Positions 52,770-62,609 of a stretch of 64,000 bases of DNA are shown here, piece by piece; the stretch's first letter is position 1; each line of letters begins with the position of its first letter. A program made the position numbers and the translations under genes. The stretch spans positions 1-64,000 of the forward strand of contig DATNLZ010000140.1 of assembly GCA_035602605.1 (NCBI GenBank), given 5' to 3'. The notes under the pieces are model-generated. The model saw only the letters and a list, made by a program, of their open reading frames with translations, had not been told where the DNA came from and made no database searches. This stretch comes from DASQHY01 sp035602605 (GTDB taxonomy: Bacteria; Acidobacteriota; Terriglobia; Acidiferrales; UBA7541).

Positions 52770-55121
52770 TTAACCGAGTCGATCGTCGAACTCCTTCATC
52801 CACCCTTCCTTCTTCAAAACTTCGCGCGGCTTGGTGCCGTCGGGCGGGCCCACGATGCCATCCTTCTCCATGATGTCAATCAATCGGGCGGCACGCCCAT
52901 AGCCGACGCGCAACCGGCGTTGCAGAGTCGAAGTAGAAGCACGCCCCATTTCGCAGACGACGCGAACTGCCTGCTGATAAAGCTCGTCGTCAACCTCTTC
53001 AGTGGCCCCGGCGTCCTGCTCTTCGCCAGCTGACGCTTCTTCCTTCGGAGCTTCGAGCAATTGCTCGTTGTATTTGGCTTTGGCCTGTGCGCGCCAAAAG
53101 TCGCAGACCGCGCCGACTTCGGTCTCGGTGACGAGCGGACCATGAATGCGGTGCAGCCGCGCCGAGCCGGCAGGAAGATACAGCATGTCGCCACGTCCGA
53201 GAAGCGATTCCGATCCGTTGGCATCGAGAATGGTCCGGGAATCCACTTTGCTGGCCACGCGAAACGAAACACGCGCGGGGAAATTGGCCTTGATGAGCCC
53301 AGTGATCACGTCAACTGAAGGTCGCTGTGTCGCCAGTAAAAGATGGATACCTACCGCGCGGGCCATTTGCGCGAGCCGGGTGATCGCCTCCTCGACGTTA
53401 TTCGTGTCTACCATCATCAGGTCTGCGAGCTCATCAATCACGATGACGATATAGGGCAGTGGTTTGTGCTCAGTTTCCTCAATGTTGTCGAAAAGCGAGA
53501 GCGACTGGCCCCTCTGGAAGGTACGATTGTACTGCTCAATATTGCGCACGCCGCGCTGGGCCAGAAGCTTTAGGCGCTTTTCCATCTCGCGAGTTGCGTT
53601 GCGGAGCACGTTCGATGCGACCTTTGGATTTGTGACGACCGGGGCGAGAAGGTGCGGAATGTCTTCGTAGAGATTCAGCTCCAGCTGCTTGGGATCCACG
53701 AGCACGAGCTTCAGCTCATCAGGTGTGGCCTTATACAGCATCGAGATGAGCATTGCATTGATGAACACGCTCTTGCCGGTGCCCGTGGAGCCGGCGATCA
53801 AAAGATGGGGCATCTGCGTGAGGTCGCTGATGCGAATCCTCCCGATCAAGTCTTTACCCATCGCGAGTGTCAGCTTGCTTGGAGAGTTCACGAACTCAGG
53901 CGACTCGATATTTTCTCGGAGGGCGATAGTTTGGCGGTGATGATTGGGGACCTCAATGCCTACGGTCGATTTGCCCGGAATCCGCTCGATCAAAATAGAC
54001 TCGGCGCGCAACGCGAGGCACAGGTCCTCGGCGAGGCTGGTGATACGAGAGTATTTGATACCCGCCTCAGGTTTGAATTCGAACGTGGTCACTACCGGTC
54101 CGGGATTAATTTGTGTAACTTGGCCTTCCACACCGAATTCTTTGGTCTTGGCTTCAATCGCGCGAGCGCATTCCTTCAAATCATCTTCCTGGATTCTTTC
54201 GCTGCGTTCTGGCATGCGCAGCAGGCTCGGGGAAGGCAATCGATAGCTGGTAACGCCCTTGACGATCTTCGGCTCGCGCCCTGATTTGGACACGGTTGCG
54301 GACGCTTCCGGATGCATGACCAGGACGGGTGCGGGCTGAGCTTCGTCGCGCTCATCATCGCCTTCATCCCTTTCATCTGCATCCTCGGCTAAAGTTTTCT
54401 TGGGCTGCTCCTTCAATCCCACGGTCTGGAGTGGTGCGGGTGGCCGACCGGCGATCTTGGTGGCCTCGATCCGCTTTCTCATGCGTTGCTGGAGGCGTTC
54501 TTCTCGGTACGCCTTCCAACGTGCTTGAGCCTTCTGCCAAATTCCCAACCTATCGAGCGCGCCTACTGGCCCACCTGGACTGCGCAGCCATGCGTGAGCT
54601 CCGCTGAAAGAGAATTGCGTCGTCAGAAATACCGCGGTTAGGAAAAGCGCAAATGTGACGACGTTAGCGCCCAACGCATTAAAGCCTGCCGTCAATCCGG
54701 AAGAGCAGAGCCCGCCAAGCAAACCGCCAGGGGGAAGGGAGCCGCGCACATCAGGAAAATGCCAGAGCACCAGAAGGGAGGGCAGGGAAAGCAGCAGCAG
54801 GCCATAGCCAATCAGCTTCGCTACAGGCGAGTCCAGCGGTTGGCTGCGAAACCACCGCTTGCCGAACAACAGCAACCCCACAGGCAACAGAAACGCCGCA
54901 TAGCCAAAGCCCTGGAACAGAATGTCGGCCAAGTATGCGCCGAAAGGACCGATCCAGTTGTTTATTGCGTGTACCGCCGGAGCAGGCGCCGACACGTTAA
55001 ATGATGGATCGCGCGGGCTGTACGAAAAAAGGCTCAGCGCAATCAGCACCGCGCAAGTAATCGCCAAAAATCCAATCAATTCATTGAGACGACGGTTTTC
55101 TGTCGGGGTCAGCAAGCGCAC
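52770..55121 (-). CDS. ftsK: DNA translocase FtsK
   Basis: A 783-residue cell-division DNA motor. Four N-terminal membrane helices (about 15-185) anchor it at the septum. A charged linker leads to the motor with Walker A GSTGTGKS near 441 and Walker B IVIVIDELADLMMV near 562, and a C-terminal gamma winged helix (STLQRRLRVGYGRAARLIDIM) that reads KOPS sites. The GTG at 55121 has GAGGAG upstream. It pumps chromosomes toward XerCD/dif. Confidence 0.95.
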   Translation of the reverse strand: MRLLTPTENRRLNELIGFLAITCAVLIALSLFSYSPRDPSFNVSAPAPAVHAINNWIGPFGAYLADILFQGFGYAAFLLPVGLLLFGKRWFRSQPLDSPVAKLIGYGLLLLSLPSLLVLWHFPDVRGSLPPGGLLGGLCSSGLTAGFNALGANVVTFALFLTAVFLTTQFSFSGAHAWLRSPGGPVGALDRLGIWQKAQARWKAYREERLQQRMRKRIEATKIAGRPPAPLQTVGLKEQPKKTLAEDADERDEGDDERDEAQPAPVLVMHPEASATVSKSGREPKIVKGVTSYRLPSPSLLRMPERSERIQEDDLKECARAIEAKTKEFGVEGQVTQINPGPVVTTFEFKPEAGIKYSRITSLAEDLCLALRAESILIERIPGKSTVGIEVPNHHRQTIALRENIESPEFVNSPSKLTLAMGKDLIGRIRISDLTQMPHLLIAGSTGTGKSVFINAMLISMLYKATPDELKLVLVDPKQLELNLYEDIPHLLAPVVTNPKVASNVLRNATREMEKRLKLLAQRGVRNIEQYNRTFQRGQSLSLFDNIEETEHKPLPYIVIVIDELADLMMVDTNNVEEAITRLAQMARAVGIHLLLATQRPSVDVITGLIKANFPARVSFRVASKVDSRTILDANGSESLLGRGDMLYLPAGSARLHRIHGPLVTETEVGAVCDFWRAQAKAKYNEQLLEAPKEEASAGEEQDAGATEEVDDELYQQAVRVVCEMGRASTSTLQRRLRVGYGRAARLIDIMEKDGIVGPPDGTKPREVLKKEGWMKEFDDRLG

Positions 55122-55180
55122 ACGTTTCTCCTCAGGAGCAAAAGGGCAAGGCCTGGCAGCACAAAAGGGTCGCGTGGGCG

Positions 55181-56032
55181 CTAGCGCGCGGAGCCCAATT
55201 GGAGGTACGCCAGAATCAAAACGATGATACCAAAGGCGATGCGATACACAATAAAAACCTTCAAGGTGCGTGTTTGCAAATAGCGCAAGAAGAAGGCGAT
55301 CACCAGATACCCCACCACGGCCGAGACAGCGATGCTGACGAGCAAAGTAGAAAGCGGCAACTCGAGACCGCCGGCGCGGTGCTCTCGCACGAGCTTGGGT
55401 AATTCAAAAAGAACGGCCGCGGCTATGATCGGAGCTGATAAGAGGAACGAAAACCGAGTGGCGGCCTCGCGAGTCATTCCGCGAAAAAGCCCCGCCGTAA
55501 TCGTGATGCCGGAGCGAGAGACCCCCGGCCACAGAGCTACGGCCTGGGCTGTTCCGATGGAAAGCGCATCTCCCATATTTGAACTGTCGAGTTCGCGAGT
55601 GAGGCGCGGGCGTGTTTCAGCCCACCACATGAGTAGTCCCACGCCGACAAGCGACACCCCGATGATTGGCATGGTACGCAGATTATTTTCAATCCACCGA
55701 TTAAAGAACAGACCGAGCAGGCCGGCCGGTATGGTTCCAATGACCATGTACCAGAACATCCGACGATTGTGCACAACTTCATCGGCGCCCGCGCGCGGCG
55801 GATAGTGCATACCCAAACCACAAAGGACAAACGTCAGCCAAGTTCGGAAAAAATAAAAGACTACAGCGAGAAGCGTTCCGGCGTGCATGGCAACGTCAAA
55901 TGCTTGGCCAGGATCAGGATCGGTCCAATGAAACAGCTTAGGGAGCACAATTAAATGCGCGGTGCTGCTGATGGGCAAGAATTCCGTCAAGCCTTGCACC
56001 ACGGCGAGGACAATGGCATGCATGAGCGACAT
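55181..56032 (-). CDS. uppP: Undecaprenyl-diphosphatase (UppP/BacA)
   Basis: A 283-residue integral membrane phosphatase that recycles the C55 lipid carrier. The motifs are VQGLTEFLPISSTAHLIV (Glu and Ser-rich site) and WPGVSRSGITITAG (Arg-bearing loop), typical of BacA. The stop codon is 59 nt upstream of the ftsK start and its start is 6 nt from the GNAT gene stop, so these are one minus-strand transcript. Raised dosage gives bacitracin resistance (family knowledge). Confidence 0.94.
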   Translation of the reverse strand: MSLMHAIVLAVVQGLTEFLPISSTAHLIVLPKLFHWTDPDPGQAFDVAMHAGTLLAVVFYFFRTWLTFVLCGLGMHYPPRAGADEVVHNRRMFWYMVIGTIPAGLLGLFFNRWIENNLRTMPIIGVSLVGVGLLMWWAETRPRLTRELDSSNMGDALSIGTAQAVALWPGVSRSGITITAGLFRGMTREAATRFSFLLSAPIIAAAVLFELPKLVREHRAGGLELPLSTLLVSIAVSAVVGYLVIAFFLRYLQTRTLKVFIVYRIAFGIIVLILAYLQLGSAR

Positions 56033-56038
56033 CGGACG

Positions 56039-56500
56039 TCAGATCTCCTTGGTTGGCAGCAAAACTTTTTTCATCTCGTAGGCGTCCAAGCGCCCGAGAT
56101 AGTAACGCTTCAAAACGCCCTCGACACGATAACCGTGCTTCTTCCAGAACGCAACGGCGGGCTCATTGTTGGTTGCGGTTTCAAGAACAATGAAACGCAC
56201 GGAGTGCTGCGCAAGATTCGTTTCGATTGCCTTCACCATCGCCGAACCTACGCCATTGCGACGCTCGCCTTCGATCACGTCAATGGTAATGATGTGGGCG
56301 AGCGGGGGATGCTTCTCGGCAAGGATAAAGCCGGAACTTTCCCCGGCGATCTCGGCCACCAGGCATTCCGCTCCCGCCAGACCGAGGAACCAACGCAGAG
56401 TTATCTTCGAATACGCGATCCCGCGTGGATAGCACGCTTGGTCAATCCTGTAGAGCGCCGCAAAGTCGCGAGGTTCGTAAGCGCGCAGCACCATCGTCAT
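56039..56500 (-). CDS. GNAT acetyltransferase (RimI-like)
   Basis: A 153-residue GNAT. The acetyl-CoA motif reads EGERRNGVGSAMVKAIE, followed by the VLETATNNEPAVAFWKKHGY segment characteristic of RimI-type N-alpha-acetyltransferases. The target, ribosomal protein or other, is not fixed by sequence. It lies 6 nt from uppP. Confidence 0.78.
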   Translation of the reverse strand: MTMVLRAYEPRDFAALYRIDQACYPRGIAYSKITLRWFLGLAGAECLVAEIAGESSGFILAEKHPPLAHIITIDVIEGERRNGVGSAMVKAIETNLAQHSVRFIVLETATNNEPAVAFWKKHGYRVEGVLKRYYLGRLDAYEMKKVLLPTKEI

Positions 56501-56591
56501 CGAGTCATTTTACGCATTTTATCGGCTGTGCGTGCACAACTGGCGCATGCTCGTGCGATTTAGCGAGAACTGCGCCGTTCGGAGGGAACAG

Positions 56592-58256
56592 CTAGATCTC
56601 GAGGATGACCGGTAAAATGAGTGGACGTTTCGACGTTTGCTTATTCAGATAGCGCTTTAAATCAACGCGAATCTTTTCCTTGATTACGCCCCAGTCGGAT
56701 TTCTCTTCCGCGTTGGATTGCTCGACAGTTCGAAGCACGACGTCGCGCGCCCCGGCCATCACTGCCTGGCCGTCATCCGAAGGTAGGAAACCACGGGTTA
56801 CAATTTCCGGCAGCCCTTCAAGCCGGCCGGTATGCTTGTCAATCGCAATAATCGGCACGACGACCCCGTCCTCGGAAAGATGCTTGCGATCCCGGATCAC
56901 CACGGCTTCAATTTCTTCGAGTGACCCCGAATCCACGCACACACGTCCCGCGGTAACCGGCTCGCGGCGGAAAACTCCGTCGTCAGTGAATTCGAGGGGA
57001 TGACCGTCTTCGAGAAGCAGGATTTCGCCGGAAACCGTGCCCACCTGATGCGCTAGCGCGGCGTGTCTGAAGAGCTGCCGGTACTCTCCGTGAATGGGAA
57101 TAAAATATTTCGGCCGCACGAGATTAAGGATGAGCTTTTGTTCTTCCTGGCTTGCGTGACCCGAAACGTGAATCCGTCCGCCGCTATCGTCGTAATAGAC
57201 AAGAGCGCGGCGGCGGAACATGTGATCGAGCATCCGGAAAATTGACTTTTCGTTACCGGGAATGATTCGCGCCGAAAGAATAACAGTGTCGCGCTCATCG
57301 ACGCTGATCAGACGATGGTTATCCACGGCAATCCGCGAAAGCGAAGACATTGGTTCAGCCTGGCTGCCGCTTGCCAGCACCACAAGCTGCTTGGGATCGA
57401 ATGATTTCAGGTCCTGCGGGCGCACTACCATCCCGTCCGGAATCCGCAGGCATCCGAGGCCATGCGCAATCTCGACGTTGTCCACCATGCTCCGGCCGAC
57501 AAATCCAATCTTTCGCCCGACGGTGGCGGCGATATCTACAATCTGCTGGATGCGCGGAATGGACGAAGCGAAGCAGGAGATCAGCACTTTGCGCGGCGCG
57601 GCGCGGAAAAGTTCCTCCAGTCGCGGTACCACCGTGCGCTCCGAAGGCGTGAAGCCGGTTCGCTCGACATTGGTGCTGTCGCTGAACAGTGCCAGCACGC
57701 CTTCTTGGCCATAACGCGCGAATGCGTGCAGATCAAAGGGCAGGCCGTCGGTGGGCGTCGGATCCATCTTGAAATCGCCGGTGTGAATGATCACCCCCAC
57801 AGGGGTTCGGATGGCGAGCGCAACACAATCAATGGTGCTATGTGTCACGTAGATAAATTCAACCTCAAACGGCCCAACCTCTAGTTTTCGCCCGGGAAGA
57901 ACCTCGCGCAGCGTGGTTTTGTCCAGCAATCCGTGTTCTTCCAGCCGTTTTTTGACTAGCGCCAGCGTGAAGCGCGTCCCATAAACAGGTACGTTGAGGT
58001 CACCGAGAATGTACGGCAATGAACCGATGTGGTCTTCGTGTCCGTGGGTAAGAATAATCGCGCGCACCCGCTCGCGATTCTGCTTCAGGTACGTGGTATC
58101 CGGAATGACGATGTCCACACCCAAGAGTTCAGCTTCGGGGAACATCATCCCGGCATCGATGACGATTATGTCATCGCCGCATCTCAGCGCGAGCATGTTC
58201 ATTCCGAATTCGCCCAGACCGCCGAGCGGTATCGCCAGTAAAGAAGGATTGCGCAA
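56592..58256 (-). CDS. rnj: Ribonuclease J
   Basis: A 554-residue metallo-beta-lactamase/beta-CASP ribonuclease with 5'-exo and endo activity in RNA maturation and decay. The metal site is THGHEDHIGSLPY near residue 71, with HTGDFKMDPTP and SGHASQEEQKLIL further on. beta-CASP motifs and the C-terminal dimerisation domain are present. Length fits the family. Confidence 0.94.
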   Translation of the reverse strand: MRNPSLLAIPLGGLGEFGMNMLALRCGDDIIVIDAGMMFPEAELLGVDIVIPDTTYLKQNRERVRAIILTHGHEDHIGSLPYILGDLNVPVYGTRFTLALVKKRLEEHGLLDKTTLREVLPGRKLEVGPFEVEFIYVTHSTIDCVALAIRTPVGVIIHTGDFKMDPTPTDGLPFDLHAFARYGQEGVLALFSDSTNVERTGFTPSERTVVPRLEELFRAAPRKVLISCFASSIPRIQQIVDIAATVGRKIGFVGRSMVDNVEIAHGLGCLRIPDGMVVRPQDLKSFDPKQLVVLASGSQAEPMSSLSRIAVDNHRLISVDERDTVILSARIIPGNEKSIFRMLDHMFRRRALVYYDDSGGRIHVSGHASQEEQKLILNLVRPKYFIPIHGEYRQLFRHAALAHQVGTVSGEILLLEDGHPLEFTDDGVFRREPVTAGRVCVDSGSLEEIEAVVIRDRKHLSEDGVVVPIIAIDKHTGRLEGLPEIVTRGFLPSDDGQAVMAGARDVVLRTVEQSNAEEKSDWGVIKEKIRVDLKRYLNKQTSKRPLILPVILEI

Positions 58257-58368
58257 TTAGTCTTGCCGTCCTTTGATGAAGGTGAGCATGGTATCACATT
58301 GGTTACCGGGCGACATGCGACTCGCCGCGGACTCTGCCAGTGCGTACCGCTTGCCGACTCCTATCGCA

Positions 58369-58650
58369 TCAATCCCGGGCAAAAAGCCGGACAATCGCAA
58401 CCAAAATGATGGCGCCTACCGTCGCTGCGGCGAGGCTGTAGAAGAATCCTCCACCCCAGATTCCCAGTTTCATGAAAATCCAGCCGCCCAAAAACGCGCC
58501 TACTAAGCCAAGCAGTATATCCGTGAGGCATCCGAATCCACGCCCGCGCGAAACCTTGCCGGCAACCCAGCCCGCAATCAGCCCAATGAAGAGCCAGAAC
58601 AGGAGCGGGTGAGAAAAATCTACGACCAGGTAATCACGGCTTACACTCAT
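58369..58650 (-). CDS. GlsB/YeaQ/YmgE-family membrane protein
   Basis: A 93-residue, three-helix protein of the transglycosylase-associated (YeaQ/GlsB) family: FWLFIGLIAGWVAGKVSRGR then GFGCLTDILLGLVGAFLGGW. These small envelope-stress proteins have no known enzymatic role. The start overlaps the agmatine deiminase stop by ATGA, so it is translated as the last gene of the polyamine transcript. Confidence 0.87.
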   Translation of the reverse strand: MSVSRDYLVVDFSHPLLFWLFIGLIAGWVAGKVSRGRGFGCLTDILLGLVGAFLGGWIFMKLGIWGGGFFYSLAAATVGAIILVAIVRLFARD

Positions 58651-59750
58651 CGGCGACCTCCGTGGCTATCTTTTGCGGGTTGTTGTTGCGTCATGCAATG
58701 TAAGGTTCCTAGACCTAGAACCAGATCGCGGCAGGCAATTCCGATTACTTTTCGATACGGGAATAATTCGCTGAGAGTGCTGAGAACAGGGGCGTCGTGT
58801 GGATCGTTGAATGTCGGTACAAGCACGAGTCCATTGGCAATGTAGAAATTTGCATAGCTCGCGGGTAGACGCTGGCCATCGAAAAACACCGATTCGGGCA
58901 TCGGCAGCTTTTCGATCCGAAAGCGGCGTCCATTCTGATCCTTAGCATTTTGCAGAAAAACAAAATTCTCCTGCAACGGCGCGTAATTCACATCGGATTT
59001 ATTTTCTTCCACCATGGTCACGATGGTCGTGGGGTTTACGAACCGCGCCAGATCGTCCACGTGCCCATGCGTGTCATCGCCGGCGATCCCATTTTTGAGC
59101 CAAACCACGTGGGTGACACCGAGATACTCGCGGAAGAGTTTCTCCATATCTTCACGTCCAAAACCCGGATTGCGCGCCTGCACGGCGCTCAGCAAACACT
59201 CCTCGGTCGTCAGCATAGTACCGAGGCCGTTGACGTCGATGCTTCCTCCTTCAAGAACCACGCGACGGTCACGATGCGCCGGCTTCCACAGTTTCCAATT
59301 GAATTTCGGCGCAAGCTTGTCGACAGCTTCATCATCTTTTTTCCAATTGCGGTACTTGGCCCAGGCATTGAATCGCCAATGGGTGACGGCCGGCGCATCT
59401 TTGGCATTCTTCACAAAAATCGGACCGAAGTCTCGAATCCAGCTGCGGTTCGTAGGCACCCAAAAAAAATCCACGCCGTGAAGATTTGCATCACACTTCG
59501 CCAAGACCCCCCGCGCAGCGCATTCCTGCTCGGGACCCTCAACAAGTATACGCACGCGCTCAACTTGCGCGAGCCGGCGCACGATGTCGCCATACACCCA
59601 CGGAATCGGCGCAAATTTCCCGGGCCAGTCGGTTGTTTCATGTGGCCAAGCCAGCCAGGTAGCTTCATGCGTTTCCCATTCGGCTGGCATCCAGTAGCCG
59701 AGTTCGAAGGGGGTTGGGGAATTCGCGCGCGCAGGCTTCACTCGAGCCAT
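58647..59750 (-). CDS. aguA: Agmatine deiminase
   Basis: A 367-residue guanidino-modifying enzyme that hydrolyses agmatine to N-carbamoylputrescine and ammonia. Key sites are TNRSWIRDFGPIF, VVLEGGSIDVNG, GDDTHGHVDDLARF (His/Asp) and the nucleophilic Cys in LGTLHCMTQQ. ATG 59750 overlaps the end of the amidase gene by 13 nt. An upstream in-frame ATG at 59840 would lengthen the overlap with no family support. Confidence 0.9.
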   Translation of the reverse strand: MARVKPARANSPTPFELGYWMPAEWETHEATWLAWPHETTDWPGKFAPIPWVYGDIVRRLAQVERVRILVEGPEQECAARGVLAKCDANLHGVDFFWVPTNRSWIRDFGPIFVKNAKDAPAVTHWRFNAWAKYRNWKKDDEAVDKLAPKFNWKLWKPAHRDRRVVLEGGSIDVNGLGTMLTTEECLLSAVQARNPGFGREDMEKLFREYLGVTHVVWLKNGIAGDDTHGHVDDLARFVNPTTIVTMVEENKSDVNYAPLQENFVFLQNAKDQNGRRFRIEKLPMPESVFFDGQRLPASYANFYIANGLVLVPTFNDPHDAPVLSTLSELFPYRKVIGIACRDLVLGLGTLHCMTQQQPAKDSHGGRR

Positions 59751-60616
59751 CGCTCCAGAATAGGCGCATAAGCGTCGATCCGGCGATCGCGCAGAAAAGG
59801 CCAGTTGCGTCGCACTTCTTCGACGCGGTGGGGATCGCACTCTACAACCAGTATTTCTTCGTCATGCTCGGAGCCCTCGGCAAGAATCTGGCCAAACGGG
59901 TCGGCCGCGAAAGAGTGGCCCCAGAACTCCAGGCCATTTTCGGCTGTGCCTTCGTATCCCACGCGGTTTACCGCCGCAACGAAGATTCCGTTAGCGATCG
60001 CGTGCCCCCGTTGAATGGTGCGCCACGCATCAAGCTGGGCCGCGCCCACCTGTTCTTTCTCCGAAGGGTGCCAGCCGATTGCCGTTGGATAAAAAATAAT
60101 GTTCGCGCCGCCCAGGGCCGCCAGTCGCGCTGCTTCGGGATACCACTGATCCCAGCATACCAGCACGCCTATACGCCCAAATCGCGTGCCAAAATTGAGG
60201 AACCCCAAATCACCCGGTGTGAAATAAAATTTTTCGTAGTAGAGCGGATCGTCAGGGATGTGCATCTTGCGGTATTTTCCGACGAGCGTTCCATCTGCAT
60301 CCATCACGACTGCGGTGTTGTGGTACACGCCGGCCGCACGCCGTTCGAAGAGTGATCCGATCACCACCACCTGCAGACTTCGCGCCAGTTTTGCCAGCGC
60401 TTCTGTTGAAGGTCCCGGAATCGGCTCGGCAAGCGCAAAAAGCTCGGCGTTTTCTTCCCGGCAGAAATATTGCGACCGAAATAACTCTTGCAAACAAATG
60501 ATTTGCGCCCCACGCTGCGCTGCCTCGCGAATACGCATTTCCGCCTTTGCGAAATTGTCGCGCGGATCGAGCGAGCAACTCATCTGGATCAACCCGACAC
60601 TGAACTTTTGCGTCAC
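59738..60616 (-). CDS. aguB: N-carbamoylputrescine amidase
   Basis: A 292-residue nitrilase-superfamily enzyme that releases putrescine from N-carbamoylputrescine. The catalytic Glu is in ICLQELFRSQYFC, Lys in KYRKMHIPDDP, and Cys in VLVCWDQWYPEAAR; the segment YPTAIGWHPSEKEQ is typical of the plant/bacterial CPA group. It leads the aguB-aguA-GlsB transcript. Confidence 0.93.
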   Translation of the reverse strand: MTQKFSVGLIQMSCSLDPRDNFAKAEMRIREAAQRGAQIICLQELFRSQYFCREENAELFALAEPIPGPSTEALAKLARSLQVVVIGSLFERRAAGVYHNTAVVMDADGTLVGKYRKMHIPDDPLYYEKFYFTPGDLGFLNFGTRFGRIGVLVCWDQWYPEAARLAALGGANIIFYPTAIGWHPSEKEQVGAAQLDAWRTIQRGHAIANGIFVAAVNRVGYEGTAENGLEFWGHSFAADPFGQILAEGSEHDEEILVVECDPHRVEEVRRNWPFLRDRRIDAYAPILERWLE

Positions 60617-60820
60617 GGTCGAATCATAGCATCATCTTTTCTGTGCGCAGAAGTTTCTTCCCTCTTGCCCTGGCGTAATTGATTTGCACGGCACCTGGTG
60701 TGTTAGCAGCGGGGCATTTTGCAATGGGCGAACTTTCCCTCTTTATTTGTGGACCGGTTTGTAATATCAATTGTCCGGCGATTAGCGCAAACTTACGCGA
60801 CAAATCTCCAGGAGATTGGT

Positions 60821-61912
60821 TTGGCCAAGAGAAAAGGACCGACCGGACGAGACCTGCATGACCCCATCAAGGACCGCTTGCGACCGACGCATCCGCTGGA
60901 TTTGTCAAAGGTGCGCACTGTAGATGAACTTGTGCGCTCCATGGGTGAGACCGCTTTTACCGGACGCCAGGTCGGAGACGCGGCTGATGTGCTCGAAGCC
61001 ATGGCCCGCGATAAAGATTGCTTCGTGGTCATGACTCTATCCGGCGCGATGACTGTCGCTAAGATGGGTCTCATTTTTTGCGATTTGATCGAGTCCGGTA
61101 TCGTCAACGCGGTCGTTTCCACGGGCGCCCTGATGGCCCATGGCCTGGTAGAAGCAACGGGACTCTCGCATTTTCGTTATGATCCGAAAATGGACGATCG
61201 CGAACTCTTCCATGCCGGCTATAACCGCGTGTACGATTCGCTTGAACCGGAAACCAATCTCGATCATGTAGAAGAAGTCATTCAGCATATTTTTCGTAAT
61301 TGGGATGCTGGCGAAACGGTGTGCAGTTGGAAAATTCACCGGCGCATCGGAGAGTACCTCGTGAAAAACGCCAAGGGACGCGGTATCCTAAAGACCGCAT
61401 TCGAGCAAAATATTCCTGTGTTCGTCCCCGCATTCACCGATTCCGAGCTGGGAATCGATTTTGCTCTTCATAAAAAACTCCGTCTGAGAGAGGGAAAACC
61501 CCTCCTGCGTTTTGATCCCTACGAAGATTTCGAAAAATTCGCCACGACGATGCTCGCGACAAAAAGAATGGGCATCTTCACGATTGGCGGCGGAGTCCCC
61601 CGGAATTGGTCACAGCAATTCGGCGTTTATGCCGAACTCTTGTCGCGCCGCGGGTACGAAAAACTTCCCCTCAAGCGCTACAACTACGGCCTGCGGATTT
61701 GCCCCGAGCCCGTTCACTGGGGCGGCCTCTCCGGTAGCACCTATTCCGAAGCTGTTTCATGGGGAAAATTCGTGCCTCCCGAAGAAGGCGGCCTGTTCGC
61801 CGAAGTATTCGATGACGCCACAGTTGCTCTACCGCTCATTGTCGGAGCGGTTCTTGAGCGCCTGCGATATTTCCAGGGTAAGAAAAGAATTAAGAAAGCA
61901 AACAACCAATAA
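60821..61912 (+). CDS. Deoxyhypusine-synthase-like aminopropyl/aminobutyl transferase
   Basis: A 363-residue NAD-dependent enzyme of the deoxyhypusine synthase family. The active-site lysine is conserved in EAVSWGK (Lys about 316), and the NAD site appears as MTLSGAMTVAKMG and TIGGGVPRNW. Bacteria lack eIF5A; such homologues have been linked to homospermidine or related polyamine formation. The TTG at 60821 has AGGAG upstream. The gene is divergent from aguB and belongs to the same polyamine locus. Confidence 0.85.
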   Translation: MAKRKGPTGRDLHDPIKDRLRPTHPLDLSKVRTVDELVRSMGETAFTGRQVGDAADVLEAMARDKDCFVVMTLSGAMTVAKMGLIFCDLIESGIVNAVVSTGALMAHGLVEATGLSHFRYDPKMDDRELFHAGYNRVYDSLEPETNLDHVEEVIQHIFRNWDAGETVCSWKIHRRIGEYLVKNAKGRGILKTAFEQNIPVFVPAFTDSELGIDFALHKKLRLREGKPLLRFDPYEDFEKFATTMLATKRMGIFTIGGGVPRNWSQQFGVYAELLSRRGYEKLPLKRYNYGLRICPEPVHWGGLSGSTYSEAVSWGKFVPPEEGGLFAEVFDDATVALPLIVGAVLERLRYFQGKKRIKKANNQ

Positions 61913-61930
61913 TCAGGCGGAGTTACGCCC

Positions 61931-62494
61931 ATGTCGAAGACCAGTGCCGGGGAAAGCCCATTCACGTATGGCGTCCATCCAGGAGTTGCGCGCGTACAAA
62001 AATGGATTAGCGACTTACGCGCAAAAACGGGTCGTACGCTTGACGAATGGGTTGAACTGGTTACCCAATCGGGCCCGCCTACAGAGAAAGCTCGGCGCGA
62101 GTGGCTCAAGGCCAAGTACAACCTGGGAACCAACAGCGCATGGTGGATTGCCGAGCGTGCTGGGGGAACAGGATTAGAGAATTTTGACGATCCGGAAGAA
62201 TATCTGCGTGCGGCGGAGCTCTACGTGCGCGAGCAGTACTCCGGTCCAAAGGAAAAGCTGCGCCCCATTTATGACATTTTACTCAAGATTGGAAAATCAT
62301 TAGGCAGTGATGTAAAGGCGTGTCCCTGCAGAACGATTGTTCCTCTTTACCGCAATCATGTCTTTGCACAAATTAAGCCCGCGGCCAACACGCGCGTTGA
62401 CCTTGGCTTGGCGCTCGCGAAGCATAGAGGAAAATTTCCAAGACGATTGGTCGGCACCGGCGGCCTTGCAAAAAAAGATCGCATCACTCACTGA
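61931..62494 (+). CDS. DUF4287/DUF5655-domain protein
   Basis: A 187-residue protein. Residues 18-65 (VARVQKWISDLRAKTGRTLD, WLKAKYNLGTNSAWWIAER) match DUF4287, and the C-terminal part (residues 95-185, IYDILLKIGKSLGSDVKACP) resembles DUF5655. Both are of unknown function. It follows the DHS-like gene by 18 nt with a plausible ribosome site (GGCGGAG), so it may be cotranscribed. Confidence 0.72.
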   Translation: MSKTSAGESPFTYGVHPGVARVQKWISDLRAKTGRTLDEWVELVTQSGPPTEKARREWLKAKYNLGTNSAWWIAERAGGTGLENFDDPEEYLRAAELYVREQYSGPKEKLRPIYDILLKIGKSLGSDVKACPCRTIVPLYRNHVFAQIKPAANTRVDLGLALAKHRGKFPRRLVGTGGLAKKDRITH

Positions 62495-62609
62495 ATTCCA
62501 ATAAGCTCGCTGGATGATATCGACTCGGAAGTGAAAAAGTGGCTAACGATAGCCTACGATTGGGATGTTTGAGAGGTACCGAAGTGCAATACCGCCTTTG
62601 CCAGTACAA

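Noticed and set aside
53652..54284. 210-codon plus-strand frame inside ftsK
   Set aside because: Antisense to FtsK, no motif.
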